Made by a program: the position numbers and the translations under genes. Shown here piece by piece: positions 8,206 to 15,413 of a stretch of DNA of 34,606 bases. The notes under the pieces were generated by a model, which was given only the letters and a program-made list of their open reading frames with translations, made no database searches and had not been told where the DNA came from. The first letter of the stretch is position 1; each line of letters begins with the position of its first letter. The DNA is from an uncultured SAR86 cluster bacterium (GTDB lineage: Bacteria; Pseudomonadota; Gammaproteobacteria; Magnimaribacterales; D2472): assembly GCA_902596165.1 (NCBI GenBank), contig CACJSU010000005.1:1-34606 (forward strand), given 5' to 3'.

Positions 8206-9507
8206 ATGGAAACTAAATGGAAGTCATTTTCAGCCCTGACAAAGGATGAGCTATATTCGCTACTTAATCTTCGTCAGCAAGTTTTTGTTGTTGAGCAAGA
8301 CTGTCCATTCATCGACGCTGATTTTAAAGATCAAGATTGCGATCACTTGCTTGCATATCAAAATAATGAGTTGGTGGGTTACCTCAGAGTTGCAAAACCT
8401 GGTAAAAGATATGAAGGCCCTGAAATAGGCAGAGTATTAACAGCTGAAAAAATTAGAAGACAGGGTGCAGGAAAAGTTCTTACACAAGAAGCTATTGAGT
8501 TTTGTGCTTCTAAATATCCAAATCAAGAGATCGGTCTATCTGCGCAGTATAGGCTAACAAATTTTTATGAAAGTTTTGGGTTTGCTTCTCAAGGAGAGGT
8601 TTATCTAGAGGATGATATTGAGCATATTAAGATGACTTTGATTCCCCAGCCAAATTCAAAAAATATTTTTCAGTGGAGACTTCCAATTCACCCCTTGTTC
8701 CTTTTAGGAGGGATCATCTCTGTTGGGATTATAGGTTCAAGCTTCATTAAAGAAGTTGATGTCTCGCAGCTTAATTGGGTAGCGAAAATTGATGATAGAG
8801 CAATTTCAAAAGAAAAATATGAGATCTATTTAGAATCAATTGCTCAATCAAGAAAAACTGGATTAATTGAGTCAGATCCAGACAATATCCTAGAACGAAT
8901 GATTGATGAGGAATTATTGATCCAGCGAGGCATTGATCTTGGAATGATTGAAAATGATTCTGAAATTAGAAGTTCCATCATTCAAAAAATGATTGGCTCT
9001 ATTATTGCTGAGACAAATGATTTACGTATTTCAAGGCAAGACCTTGAAGGTTTCTATTCTTCAAATAAGGACTTATTCACTCCGAGTCCTAAGTTGCAAC
9101 TTCTAAAGTTAAGCTTTGATGGTAATAAAAAGGTTGCAGGTGAACGCGCTCGAGATTTATTGATTCAAGGCAATCTTGCTGATGCAAAATCACTCGCTGA
9201 AAATGAAGTGATCAGTCTGCCAAATGTTTTGTTGCCAGCAATGAAGATAAGGGAATATATTGGACCTTCTCTTACTCAGCTGGCATTGAGCTTAGAAGAA
9301 GGTGAGGTGAGTGAGTTGATAGAGCTAGATGGAAGTTTTCATCTCCTTGTACCGCTGCAAAAAATCATCTCGAGCGCTCCTGAGTTTAATAATGTCTATC
9401 AGGAAGTTGAGTCTGAATTTATTCGATTCAAAGGAGAGGAGTTGTTAGATGAATATTTAGAAGATCTTAGAAATTGGTATGACGTTGTTAAGGCAAATGA
9501 CCTCTAA
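8206..9507 (+). CDS. Fusion protein: ElaA-like GNAT acetyltransferase + membrane anchor + SurA/PpiC-like foldase domain
   Basis: One open frame of 433 residues joins two normally separate proteins. Residues 1-147 match ElaA, a small GNAT protein: LLNLRQQVFVVEQDCPF, EIGRVLTAEKIRRQGAGKVL, GLSAQYRLTNFYESFGF and EVYLEDDIEHIKM. Residues about 163-181 form a membrane helix. Residues 190-290 look like the helical SurA_N-type chaperone segment (VAKIDDRAISKEKYEIYLE, LERMIDEELLIQRGIDLGM), and 293-388 like a degenerate parvulin (rotamase) domain, with a C-terminal helix. Topology would place the acetyltransferase in the cytoplasm and the foldase part in the periplasm. No stop and no convincing internal start lies at the junction. 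It overlaps the HupE/UreJ-like gene by 11 bases, suggesting its periplasmic part assists that protein. Proline-isomerase activity is uncertain. Confidence 0.82.
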   Translation: METKWKSFSALTKDELYSLLNLRQQVFVVEQDCPFIDADFKDQDCDHLLAYQNNELVGYLRVAKPGKRYEGPEIGRVLTAEKIRRQGAGKVLTQEAIEFCASKYPNQEIGLSAQYRLTNFYESFGFASQGEVYLEDDIEHIKMTLIPQPNSKNIFQWRLPIHPLFLLGGIISVGIIGSSFIKEVDVSQLNWVAKIDDRAISKEKYEIYLESIAQSRKTGLIESDPDNILERMIDEELLIQRGIDLGMIENDSEIRSSIIQKMIGSIIAETNDLRISRQDLEGFYSSNKDLFTPSPKLQLLKLSFDGNKKVAGERARDLLIQGNLADAKSLAENEVISLPNVLLPAMKIREYIGPSLTQLALSLEEGEVSELIELDGSFHLLVPLQKIISSAPEFNNVYQEVESEFIRFKGEELLDEYLEDLRNWYDVVKANDL

Positions 9508-10684
9508 AAAATTTTTACTTTTCTTTCTCATCCAGCTTTTCTTGCCACTGGAGGCTCATAATCGTAGCGAGTCTTATTCCAAGTTTCAGTTTCTTAACCT
9601 TGAAAGTGGAGTTGAGGTTAAGATCACTGGAACAATTAAGCGGGGTATTTTTGAAGCCTTAAACCCAGGTATAAAATTTCAATCATATGAAGATTTTATA
9701 AATTATTTGAGCGATGCAATTTTCCTTGGAGATGCATGCAAGCTAAATCAGCCAGTAGAGTTTAATGAAAACAATGCGGCTGGCGTTTTAAAATTTTATT
9801 GGGACTTTCAGTGCTCAACCTTGCCATCCCATGTCTCAATTTCTTTATTTCAAGACCTAGGCGTTACTCATACTCATATTGCTCGGGGGGTTATAGATGG
9901 CGAAACCATTCCTGAATTTATGTTCGCAAGTCAAGCTGATCTTTGGCAGATCAACTCTTTATCTCAATCTAACAGAAATCAAAGCTCCTATTGGGGCTAT
10001 TTAATTTCAGGTATCGAGCATATCCTGAGTGGCTGGGATCATCTAGCATTTTTACTTGGCCTCATTCTTTTATTTCAAGGTAGAAATCTTGTCATAGCAA
10101 TTACTGGATTTACTATTGGACACAGCTTAACCCTTGGTCTTGGAGCTATGAATGTTCTGAGAGTGCACTCAGAAATGGTTGAGATTTTAATAGGGTTTTC
10201 AATATTGCTTTTAGCTGTTGAAAAATTTTTTAAGCATCATTATGAATTTGATAAGGGGATTAAATATTTCATATTTGGCTCTGTCGTATTATCTCCATTG
10301 GCGATATTTGGAGTCTTAGAGCCTTTATTAATATTAGGCTTAGCATTATTTTTGACAGTCTATTTAAGCCTAACGCATCATTATTCCTCCTCATGGATAC
10401 CATTGATGATCACCGTATTTTTTGGATTAATTCATGGGCTTGGATTTGCTTCCTCAATTGCAGAAGTAGGTATCCCTCAAGATAGATTGTGGCAAATAAT
10501 CTTAAGTTTTAATCTTGGGGTTGAGTTGGGTCAATTAGCTGTAGCTTTTGCAATACTTGGATTGTTCGCATTAGCAAAACATTATTTTTCTCAATCTTAT
10601 TATGGCTCTATTCATAATTTTACCGGTGCTGTAGTATTTTCTATGGGAACTTTTTGGTTTGTTACCAGGGCTATGGGAATATGA
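9497..10684 (+). CDS. HupE/UreJ-like membrane protein with periplasmic N-terminal domain
   Basis: The 395-residue product begins with a signal peptide (MTSKKFLLFFLIQLFLPLEA), followed by a ~140-residue non-membrane domain and then a C-terminal block of about six to seven membrane helices of the HupE/UreJ_2 type. The histidine motifs typical of the family are present: GIEHILSGWDHLAFL near residue 168, FTIGHSLTLGL near residue 205, and FGLIHGLGFASS near residue 320. HupE and UreJ are linked to nickel or cobalt uptake, but this extended form is of unknown substrate; no hydrogenase or urease gene is near. I chose the ATG at 9497, since it gives a clean signal peptide; the ATG at 9479 would add six residues. 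Its stop overlaps the next start as ATGA. Confidence 0.85.
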   Translation: MTSKKFLLFFLIQLFLPLEAHNRSESYSKFQFLNLESGVEVKITGTIKRGIFEALNPGIKFQSYEDFINYLSDAIFLGDACKLNQPVEFNENNAAGVLKFYWDFQCSTLPSHVSISLFQDLGVTHTHIARGVIDGETIPEFMFASQADLWQINSLSQSNRNQSSYWGYLISGIEHILSGWDHLAFLLGLILLFQGRNLVIAITGFTIGHSLTLGLGAMNVLRVHSEMVEILIGFSILLLAVEKFFKHHYEFDKGIKYFIFGSVVLSPLAIFGVLEPLLILGLALFLTVYLSLTHHYSSSWIPLMITVFFGLIHGLGFASSIAEVGIPQDRLWQIILSFNLGVELGQLAVAFAILGLFALAKHYFSQSYYGSIHNFTGAVVFSMGTFWFVTRAMGI

Positions 10685-11550
10685 AATTTGCAATACCTCT
10701 ATCAATGTTACCAATGGATGAAATAAAATCATTGGGTATAGCCGCTGATGAGATTGGGTATGATTTTCTTGCTGTCTCAGATCATTTAATTCATCCAGAA
10801 AATTTTTCAGTTCCTTATCCATACACGGATGATGGAAGTGTTAGGTGGGAACAGGGCACTGATTGGCCAGACCCCATAAATTCATTATCTTTTCTTGCTG
10901 GAGCTACAAAAAATATTAGATTCTATACCAGTGTCTATGTTCTTCCGGCTAGAAATCCACTCAGAGTAGCCAAAGAAGTATCCACTCTCGATGCAGTTTC
11001 TAATGGGAGGTTTGACTTAGGAATAGGTATGGGATGGATGCCAGAAGAATTTGAAGCAGGCGGCCAAGAGTTCCAGCGCAGAGGAGCCCGAGCTGATGAA
11101 ATGCTTGAAATTATGAAGTTGCTTTGGTCGGGAGAAATGGTTGAGTTTAAAGGCCAGTTTTTTAATTTTAAGAAATTAGAGATGCTGCCTGCACCAAAAA
11201 CAAATATTCCTATCTATGTTGGCGGTTTTTCAGAGCCAGCTTTGAACAGAGCAGCAAGACATGATGGCTGGATTTCAGATATGCACAGTTTGAGTGAGCT
11301 CGAAGCTTTGATGGCAAAATTAAATGAAAAAAGACAAAAGCTACCCCCCAAAGAAAATTATGAATTTATTTGCTTCAGTTGCTGGGATGCTTTTAGCCTT
11401 GAAGGTTTTGGGCAAATGAAAGATTTAGGTGTGACGACCATGACAACATACCCTTGGATGCTCTATGGGACTATGAATGATGCTCCATTGGATCAAAAGA
11501 TTGAAGGCATGGAAAAATTTTATAATGAGATTGTTTGTAAACTGAAATAA
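10681..11550 (+). CDS. Luciferase-like (LLM) flavin-dependent oxidoreductase, Rv2161c-like
   Basis: A 289-residue TIM-barrel oxidoreductase of the bacterial luciferase superfamily. Visible motifs: YDFLAVSDHLIHPENF near residue 25, ARNPLRVAKEVSTLDAVSNGRFDLGIGMGW at 95-125, RGARADEMLEIMKLLWSGE near 140, and PAPKTNIPIYVGGFSEPALNRAARHDGW near 180. It resembles the subfamily annotated as F420-dependent in actinobacteria, but F420 use in a gammaproteobacterium is doubtful and FMN is more likely. The start is the ATG that overlaps the preceding stop as ATGA; an earlier in-frame start at 10654 would lie inside the HupE-like gene. Substrate unknown. It is the third gene of a tightly packed operon. Confidence 0.88.
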   Translation: MKFAIPLSMLPMDEIKSLGIAADEIGYDFLAVSDHLIHPENFSVPYPYTDDGSVRWEQGTDWPDPINSLSFLAGATKNIRFYTSVYVLPARNPLRVAKEVSTLDAVSNGRFDLGIGMGWMPEEFEAGGQEFQRRGARADEMLEIMKLLWSGEMVEFKGQFFNFKKLEMLPAPKTNIPIYVGGFSEPALNRAARHDGWISDMHSLSELEALMAKLNEKRQKLPPKENYEFICFSCWDAFSLEGFGQMKDLGVTTMTTYPWMLYGTMNDAPLDQKIEGMEKFYNEIVCKLK

Positions 11551-11592
11551 TAGTTGATCCAGTTCTAATCACCACTCCCTATAGCCTATAGT

Positions 11593-11601
11593 TGTTATAA
11601 T
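11593..11601 (+). promoter_or_regulatory. Extended -10 promoter of the ast operon, placed for a leaderless transcript
   Basis: TATAAT at 11596-11601 is preceded by TG at 11593-11594, one base away, which makes an extended -10 element (TGnTATAAT) that can work without a -35 box; none is seen. Six bases separate it from the astA ATG at 11608, so transcription should start at the A of the start codon. There is no Shine-Dalgarno sequence in the short gap after the previous gene. Confidence 0.6.
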
Positions 11602-11607
11602 GACTTT

Positions 11608-12613
11608 ATGAAGGTTGTACGACTTGTAAAAAATTCAGATTTTAAAAGTGTTGAGCATTTAGTTAAGCATTCTGGCAAAGGCATGACCACCATGCCAAAA
11701 ACATACAAAGAGATTAAAGAAAGAATTGCCTGGTCAGAAAAATCTCGAAATAAAAAAACTAAGAAACCAAATCAAGATAGTTATTTGTTCGTGCTCGAAG
11801 ACAATGGCCGCATAGTTGGGTTGTCAGCTATATATACCTCTGTATCTTTGAAGAAGCCTTCAGTTTTTTTTTAAGAAGTCTATTTCACAGCTTGAATCTA
11901 AATCCCTCAATTTCACGAAGGACTTAGATGTGCTTTCTCTTCACCTTTGCAAGGATCCATATTCCGAACTAGGAACTTTATTTCTGAAGCCAGCTTTTAG
12001 GGGGAAGGGGCGAGGCTCACTTCTTTCTTTTTCTAGATTCATTTTTATGTCAGCTCATCCTCAGCGTTTTGACCCAAAACTATTCGTTGAAATCAGAGGA
12101 TTTAAAAATACCAAAGACGAGTCTTATTTTTGGAATTCATTTAGTAAAACTTTTTTTAATCTTGATTTTTTTAAAGCCGATGAAATTAGCTACATAGATA
12201 ACCATTTTATTATGGAATCCATTCCCAAGTATCCTTTTATCATCGAGCATATGCCAAAAAAAGTACAAAGAGTTATTGGCAAACCCCATCCCAATGCCAT
12301 GCCCGCATATTCATTGCTTAGAAAACAAAACTTCAGACCCAATGGTTTGATTGACGTTTTAGATGGAGGGCCATGCTTGGAGGCAAAAATTAAAGACATC
12401 CCTTTAGTTAAATCTGCGAAGTTATATCCTATTGTGATCAAAAGAAATATTAATTTTGATTGTTTTGGTTTTATCTCAAATCCATCCATTGAGTCTTTTG
12501 CCGTGGTCAAAGAAAATTATGCTTTTGATAAAGATAAAACGGAGCTTTTCATCTCAGCCAAAGTAGCAAAAGCTTTGAATTTAAAGTCAGGCTCCCTAGC
12601 GCAGGTCAACTAA
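11608..12613 (+). pseudogene. astA: Arginine N-succinyltransferase, reading frame broken in a T9 run
   Basis: AstA is the first enzyme of arginine breakdown by the succinyl (AST) pathway: arginine plus succinyl-CoA. The gene is in two frames. The first part (11608-11874, 88 residues) has MKVVRLVKNSDF, HSGKGMTTMP and YLFVLEDNGRIVGLSAIY and stops just after nine T at 11864-11872. The rest continues in the next frame from 11873 and has YSELGTLFLKPAFRGKGRG, LLSFSRFIFMSAHPQRF, NGLIDVLDGGPCLEAKI and the AstA C-terminus. With eight T the frame would be open for 334 residues, close to the usual ~340. All conserved AstA blocks are otherwise intact, so the break is either recent, an assembly error, or bypassed by slippage. 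Its stop overlaps the astD start (TAATG). Confidence 0.88.
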
Positions 12614-14022
12614 TGCTTTACCTACAAAATCAATGGTCCTTGGGTAAAGGCAAGCCATTTAAATCCATGAACCCTTTGACGGGTGAGTTAGTTTGGGAGG
12701 GTAATTTTGCCAATGTATCTCAACTTAATGCAGCAATGAGTGCTGCATACAAGAGTCATGATGGATGGTCGACTGAGTCGATTCAAACAAGAATAACAAT
12801 TATTAGAAAATTTTATGCTTTGCTTGAAAAGAATAAGTTGCCAATGACTAAGCTTATTTCAACAGAAACTGGTAAAACTCATGCTGATGCTGCTTCTGAG
12901 GTTGCTGCAACTTTGGCCAAGCTTAATAATTCAATTCTTGCCTATAAAAAACGCACAGGTTCTGAAAGAAATTCTCTCGGCGTTATGCAGACAAGTCTTC
13001 AACATGCATCCCATGGCGTCATGTCGGTTGTGGGACCATTCAACTTCCCATTACATTTACCAAATGGGCACATCACTCCAGCACTTATTGCTGGAAATAC
13101 GATTGTTTATAAGCCAAGCGAGTCTACTCCTATGGTTGCAGAGTACATGATGATGCTATGGGATAACGCCGGATTACCTTCTGGTGTGATTAATATGATT
13201 CATGGAGGCAAAGACATAGTCCAAGGTCTTTGCAAGCATCCTCTCAACAAGGGATTGCTTTTCACTGGCAGCTACAAAGTTGGCAAACAACTTAATAAAA
13301 TCATGGCTAATTACCCAGAGAAAATCCTTGCATTAGAATTAGGGGGCAACAATCCATTAGTGGTTTGGTCGACTCAAAAAATTAATGCCGCAGTAGATCT
13401 TATTTTTGAATCTGCATTTATTTCTTCAGGTCAGCGTTGTACTTGTGCTCGTCGCCTAATTCTTCCCAATACTAATAATGGCAAGAAAATCTTAGCTAAA
13501 TTGAAGCAGAGGATTCAATCGCTTTCATATTCAGATAAATCAGATCTTTACTACGGCCCATTAATATCACCCAAAGCCACTGAAGGATTTTTAATATTTC
13601 AGGATAAGCTAATTAAGCTGGGTGCTAAATCCATCCTTAAGGCGAGAAAAGTTCGAGGTTCATTTAACTTGGTCACGCCCAGTCTGATCAATATTACCGG
13701 CATGAAAAAATCTTATGATGAAGAAAACTTTGGCCCAATGCTGCAGGTGTATTTTGCAGATACCTTTGATGATGCTGTGGTAGAGGCAAATAATACAAAA
13801 TATGGTTTGGCAGCAGGGCTTATTTCTGACAATGAGAAATTATTTGAAGTATTTTCACAAAAAATTAATGCAGGCATCATTAACTTTAATTCGACCACTA
13901 CGGGCGCATCAGGAGCCTTTCCATTTGGCGGTATAGGTAGAAGTGGCAACCTTAGACCGGCAGGTTTTTATGCTGCAGATTATTGCGCATGGCCGAAAGC
14001 ATCAATTATCAAAAAACTATAG
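12613..14022 (+). CDS. astD: N-succinylglutamate 5-semialdehyde dehydrogenase
   Basis: NAD-dependent aldehyde dehydrogenase that oxidises succinylglutamate semialdehyde to succinylglutamate, the fourth AST step. The 469-residue product carries the AstD-specific GPFNFPLHLPNGHITPALIAGN near residue 140, the catalytic Glu in LALELGGNNPLV near 240, the catalytic Cys in SSGQRCTCARRL near 276, and the C-terminal PFGGIGRSGNLRPAGFYAADYCAWP, which separates AstD from other aldehyde dehydrogenases. Its ATG overlaps the astA stop by one base, so translation depends on ribosomes finishing astA; the upstream frameshift could therefore lower its expression. astB starts right after its stop. Confidence 0.95.
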   Translation: MLYLQNQWSLGKGKPFKSMNPLTGELVWEGNFANVSQLNAAMSAAYKSHDGWSTESIQTRITIIRKFYALLEKNKLPMTKLISTETGKTHADAASEVAATLAKLNNSILAYKKRTGSERNSLGVMQTSLQHASHGVMSVVGPFNFPLHLPNGHITPALIAGNTIVYKPSESTPMVAEYMMMLWDNAGLPSGVINMIHGGKDIVQGLCKHPLNKGLLFTGSYKVGKQLNKIMANYPEKILALELGGNNPLVVWSTQKINAAVDLIFESAFISSGQRCTCARRLILPNTNNGKKILAKLKQRIQSLSYSDKSDLYYGPLISPKATEGFLIFQDKLIKLGAKSILKARKVRGSFNLVTPSLINITGMKKSYDEENFGPMLQVYFADTFDDAVVEANNTKYGLAAGLISDNEKLFEVFSQKINAGIINFNSTTTGASGAFPFGGIGRSGNLRPAGFYAADYCAWPKASIIKKL

Positions 14023-15348
14023 ATGACTTATTCGGGGGAGATTAATTTTGACGGTTTAATTGGGCCGACTCACAACTATGCTGGCTTATCACAAGGTAAT
14101 TTAGCCTCACAAAAACATCTCAATCAAACTTCAAACCCTCAAGCTGCGGCGTTGCAGGGACTCGATAAAATGAGGCTCGTTATGGACCAAGGGATTCCCC
14201 AGGGATTTTTCTTGCCTCATGAGCGCCCACACTTAAAGACTCTTAGAGCTCTTGGATTTGGCGGTACAGATGAAGAGGTAATTAATCGAGTGGCTAAACA
14301 AAATCCAGCTTTATTAAAAAATATTTATTCTGCCTCATCAATGTGGGCAGCCAATGCAGCAACTTTTTCTCCCAGTATTGATAGCTATGACCAAAACATT
14401 CATATCACTCCAGCTAATTTAAATTCCATGTTTCACCGTTCCATTGAACATGAATTTACAAAGACTCAATTAGAACTTATCTTTCAGGGAGTTGCTCAGG
14501 TGCACGAACCTATTAAAAATATCTCAGGATATGGTGATGAAGGTGCTGCAAATCATTTGAGAGTGAGTGCTCAGCATCTGAAACCAGGCTTTCAGATTTT
14601 TGTCTATGGAAGCTCTTCATTTGAAGCTCATCAGGGAGTCATTGCTCGCCAATCAGAAGAAATTTCTCAAGCGGTTTCAACTAAACATCAACTTGATCCT
14701 GATAGAGTGTTGTTTTTAAAACAAAACGAACAAGCAATTAATTCAGGCAGTTTTCATAATGACATTGTGAGTCTTGCAAATGAAGAGGTCTTTATTTTCC
14801 ATCAAGAAGCATTTGCAGACAGGGTCGAATTAGAAAGAGTATTGCACCACCTTAAGGACCATGTAAAAGGCTTTCATCCTATTGAAATTCTATCTGAAGA
14901 TATTTCTCTCGATGACCTTGTTTCAAGTTATTTGCTTAACTCGCAATTAATTACCGTTAAGAATAATGAGATGATGATGCTGCTGCCTGAAGAAGTTGAA
15001 AATCATCCAAATTGCATGCGATGGCTGGAAGAAATTCAATCTTCATCACCCCTAAAGCATATTGAATTTGTTGATATTCGTCAAAGCATGATGAATGGAG
15101 GTGGCCCAGCCTGCTTAAGATTTAAAACCGTAGTAAACAATGATGAGTTTGACCATATCAATAAAAAATTTTTGCTAAGTCCAAAAAAACTTATGGATCT
15201 AAGATCGCTGATCAGTAAATATTATCGGGATAAACTTAACCCAGAAGATTTATTAGATATTAAGTTGATGCAAGAGTCCTATACATTTTTAGACGAATTA
15301 ACTCAATTATTAGATTTAGGTACTATCTACAATTTCCAAAAAAATTAA
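14023..15348 (+). CDS. astB: N-succinylarginine dihydrolase
   Basis: Second AST enzyme: it converts succinylarginine to succinylornithine, CO2 and two ammonia. The 441-residue product matches the family length (~445). Motifs: the N-terminal EINFDGLIGPTHNYAGLSQGN and NPQAAALQGLDKM, GDEGAANHLR with the catalytic Glu near residue 173, SFHNDIVSLANE with the catalytic His near 247, and MMNGGGPACLRFK with the nucleophile Cys near 364. The ATG follows the astD stop with no gap. Gene order here is astA-astD-astB; astC (transaminase) and astE (deacylase) are not in the window and must lie elsewhere or be replaced. A 65-bp gap without a clear terminator follows. Confidence 0.96.
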   Translation: MTYSGEINFDGLIGPTHNYAGLSQGNLASQKHLNQTSNPQAAALQGLDKMRLVMDQGIPQGFFLPHERPHLKTLRALGFGGTDEEVINRVAKQNPALLKNIYSASSMWAANAATFSPSIDSYDQNIHITPANLNSMFHRSIEHEFTKTQLELIFQGVAQVHEPIKNISGYGDEGAANHLRVSAQHLKPGFQIFVYGSSSFEAHQGVIARQSEEISQAVSTKHQLDPDRVLFLKQNEQAINSGSFHNDIVSLANEEVFIFHQEAFADRVELERVLHHLKDHVKGFHPIEILSEDISLDDLVSSYLLNSQLITVKNNEMMMLLPEEVENHPNCMRWLEEIQSSSPLKHIEFVDIRQSMMNGGGPACLRFKTVVNNDEFDHINKKFLLSPKKLMDLRSLISKYYRDKLNPEDLLDIKLMQESYTFLDELTQLLDLGTIYNFQKN

Positions 15349-15413
15349 ATTTAGATTAATGTATTTGATAGAATCATTCTGAAATCAAACAAATTAGTAC
15401 ACAGCAATAATCA

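Noticed and set aside
11578-11590. CTATAGCCTATAG repeat before the ast promoter, as a possible operator or terminator
   Set aside because: The arms are self-palindromic and only one base apart, so no sensible hairpin forms; too short to call an operator without a second copy.
12190-12510. Antisense open frame of 106 codons within astA
   Set aside because: Shadow of the astA coding frame; no start signals and no recognisable motifs. The same holds for other antisense frames, for example at 32634-32963, 19075-19473 and 28178-28417.
11608-12613. Two separate small genes (88 and 227 residues) instead of one AstA
   Set aside because: Together they match one AstA in order, and changing the T run from nine to eight joins them exactly.
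15349-15413. Rho-independent terminator after astB
   Set aside because: The 65-base gap is AT-rich but I find no GC stem followed by a T run.
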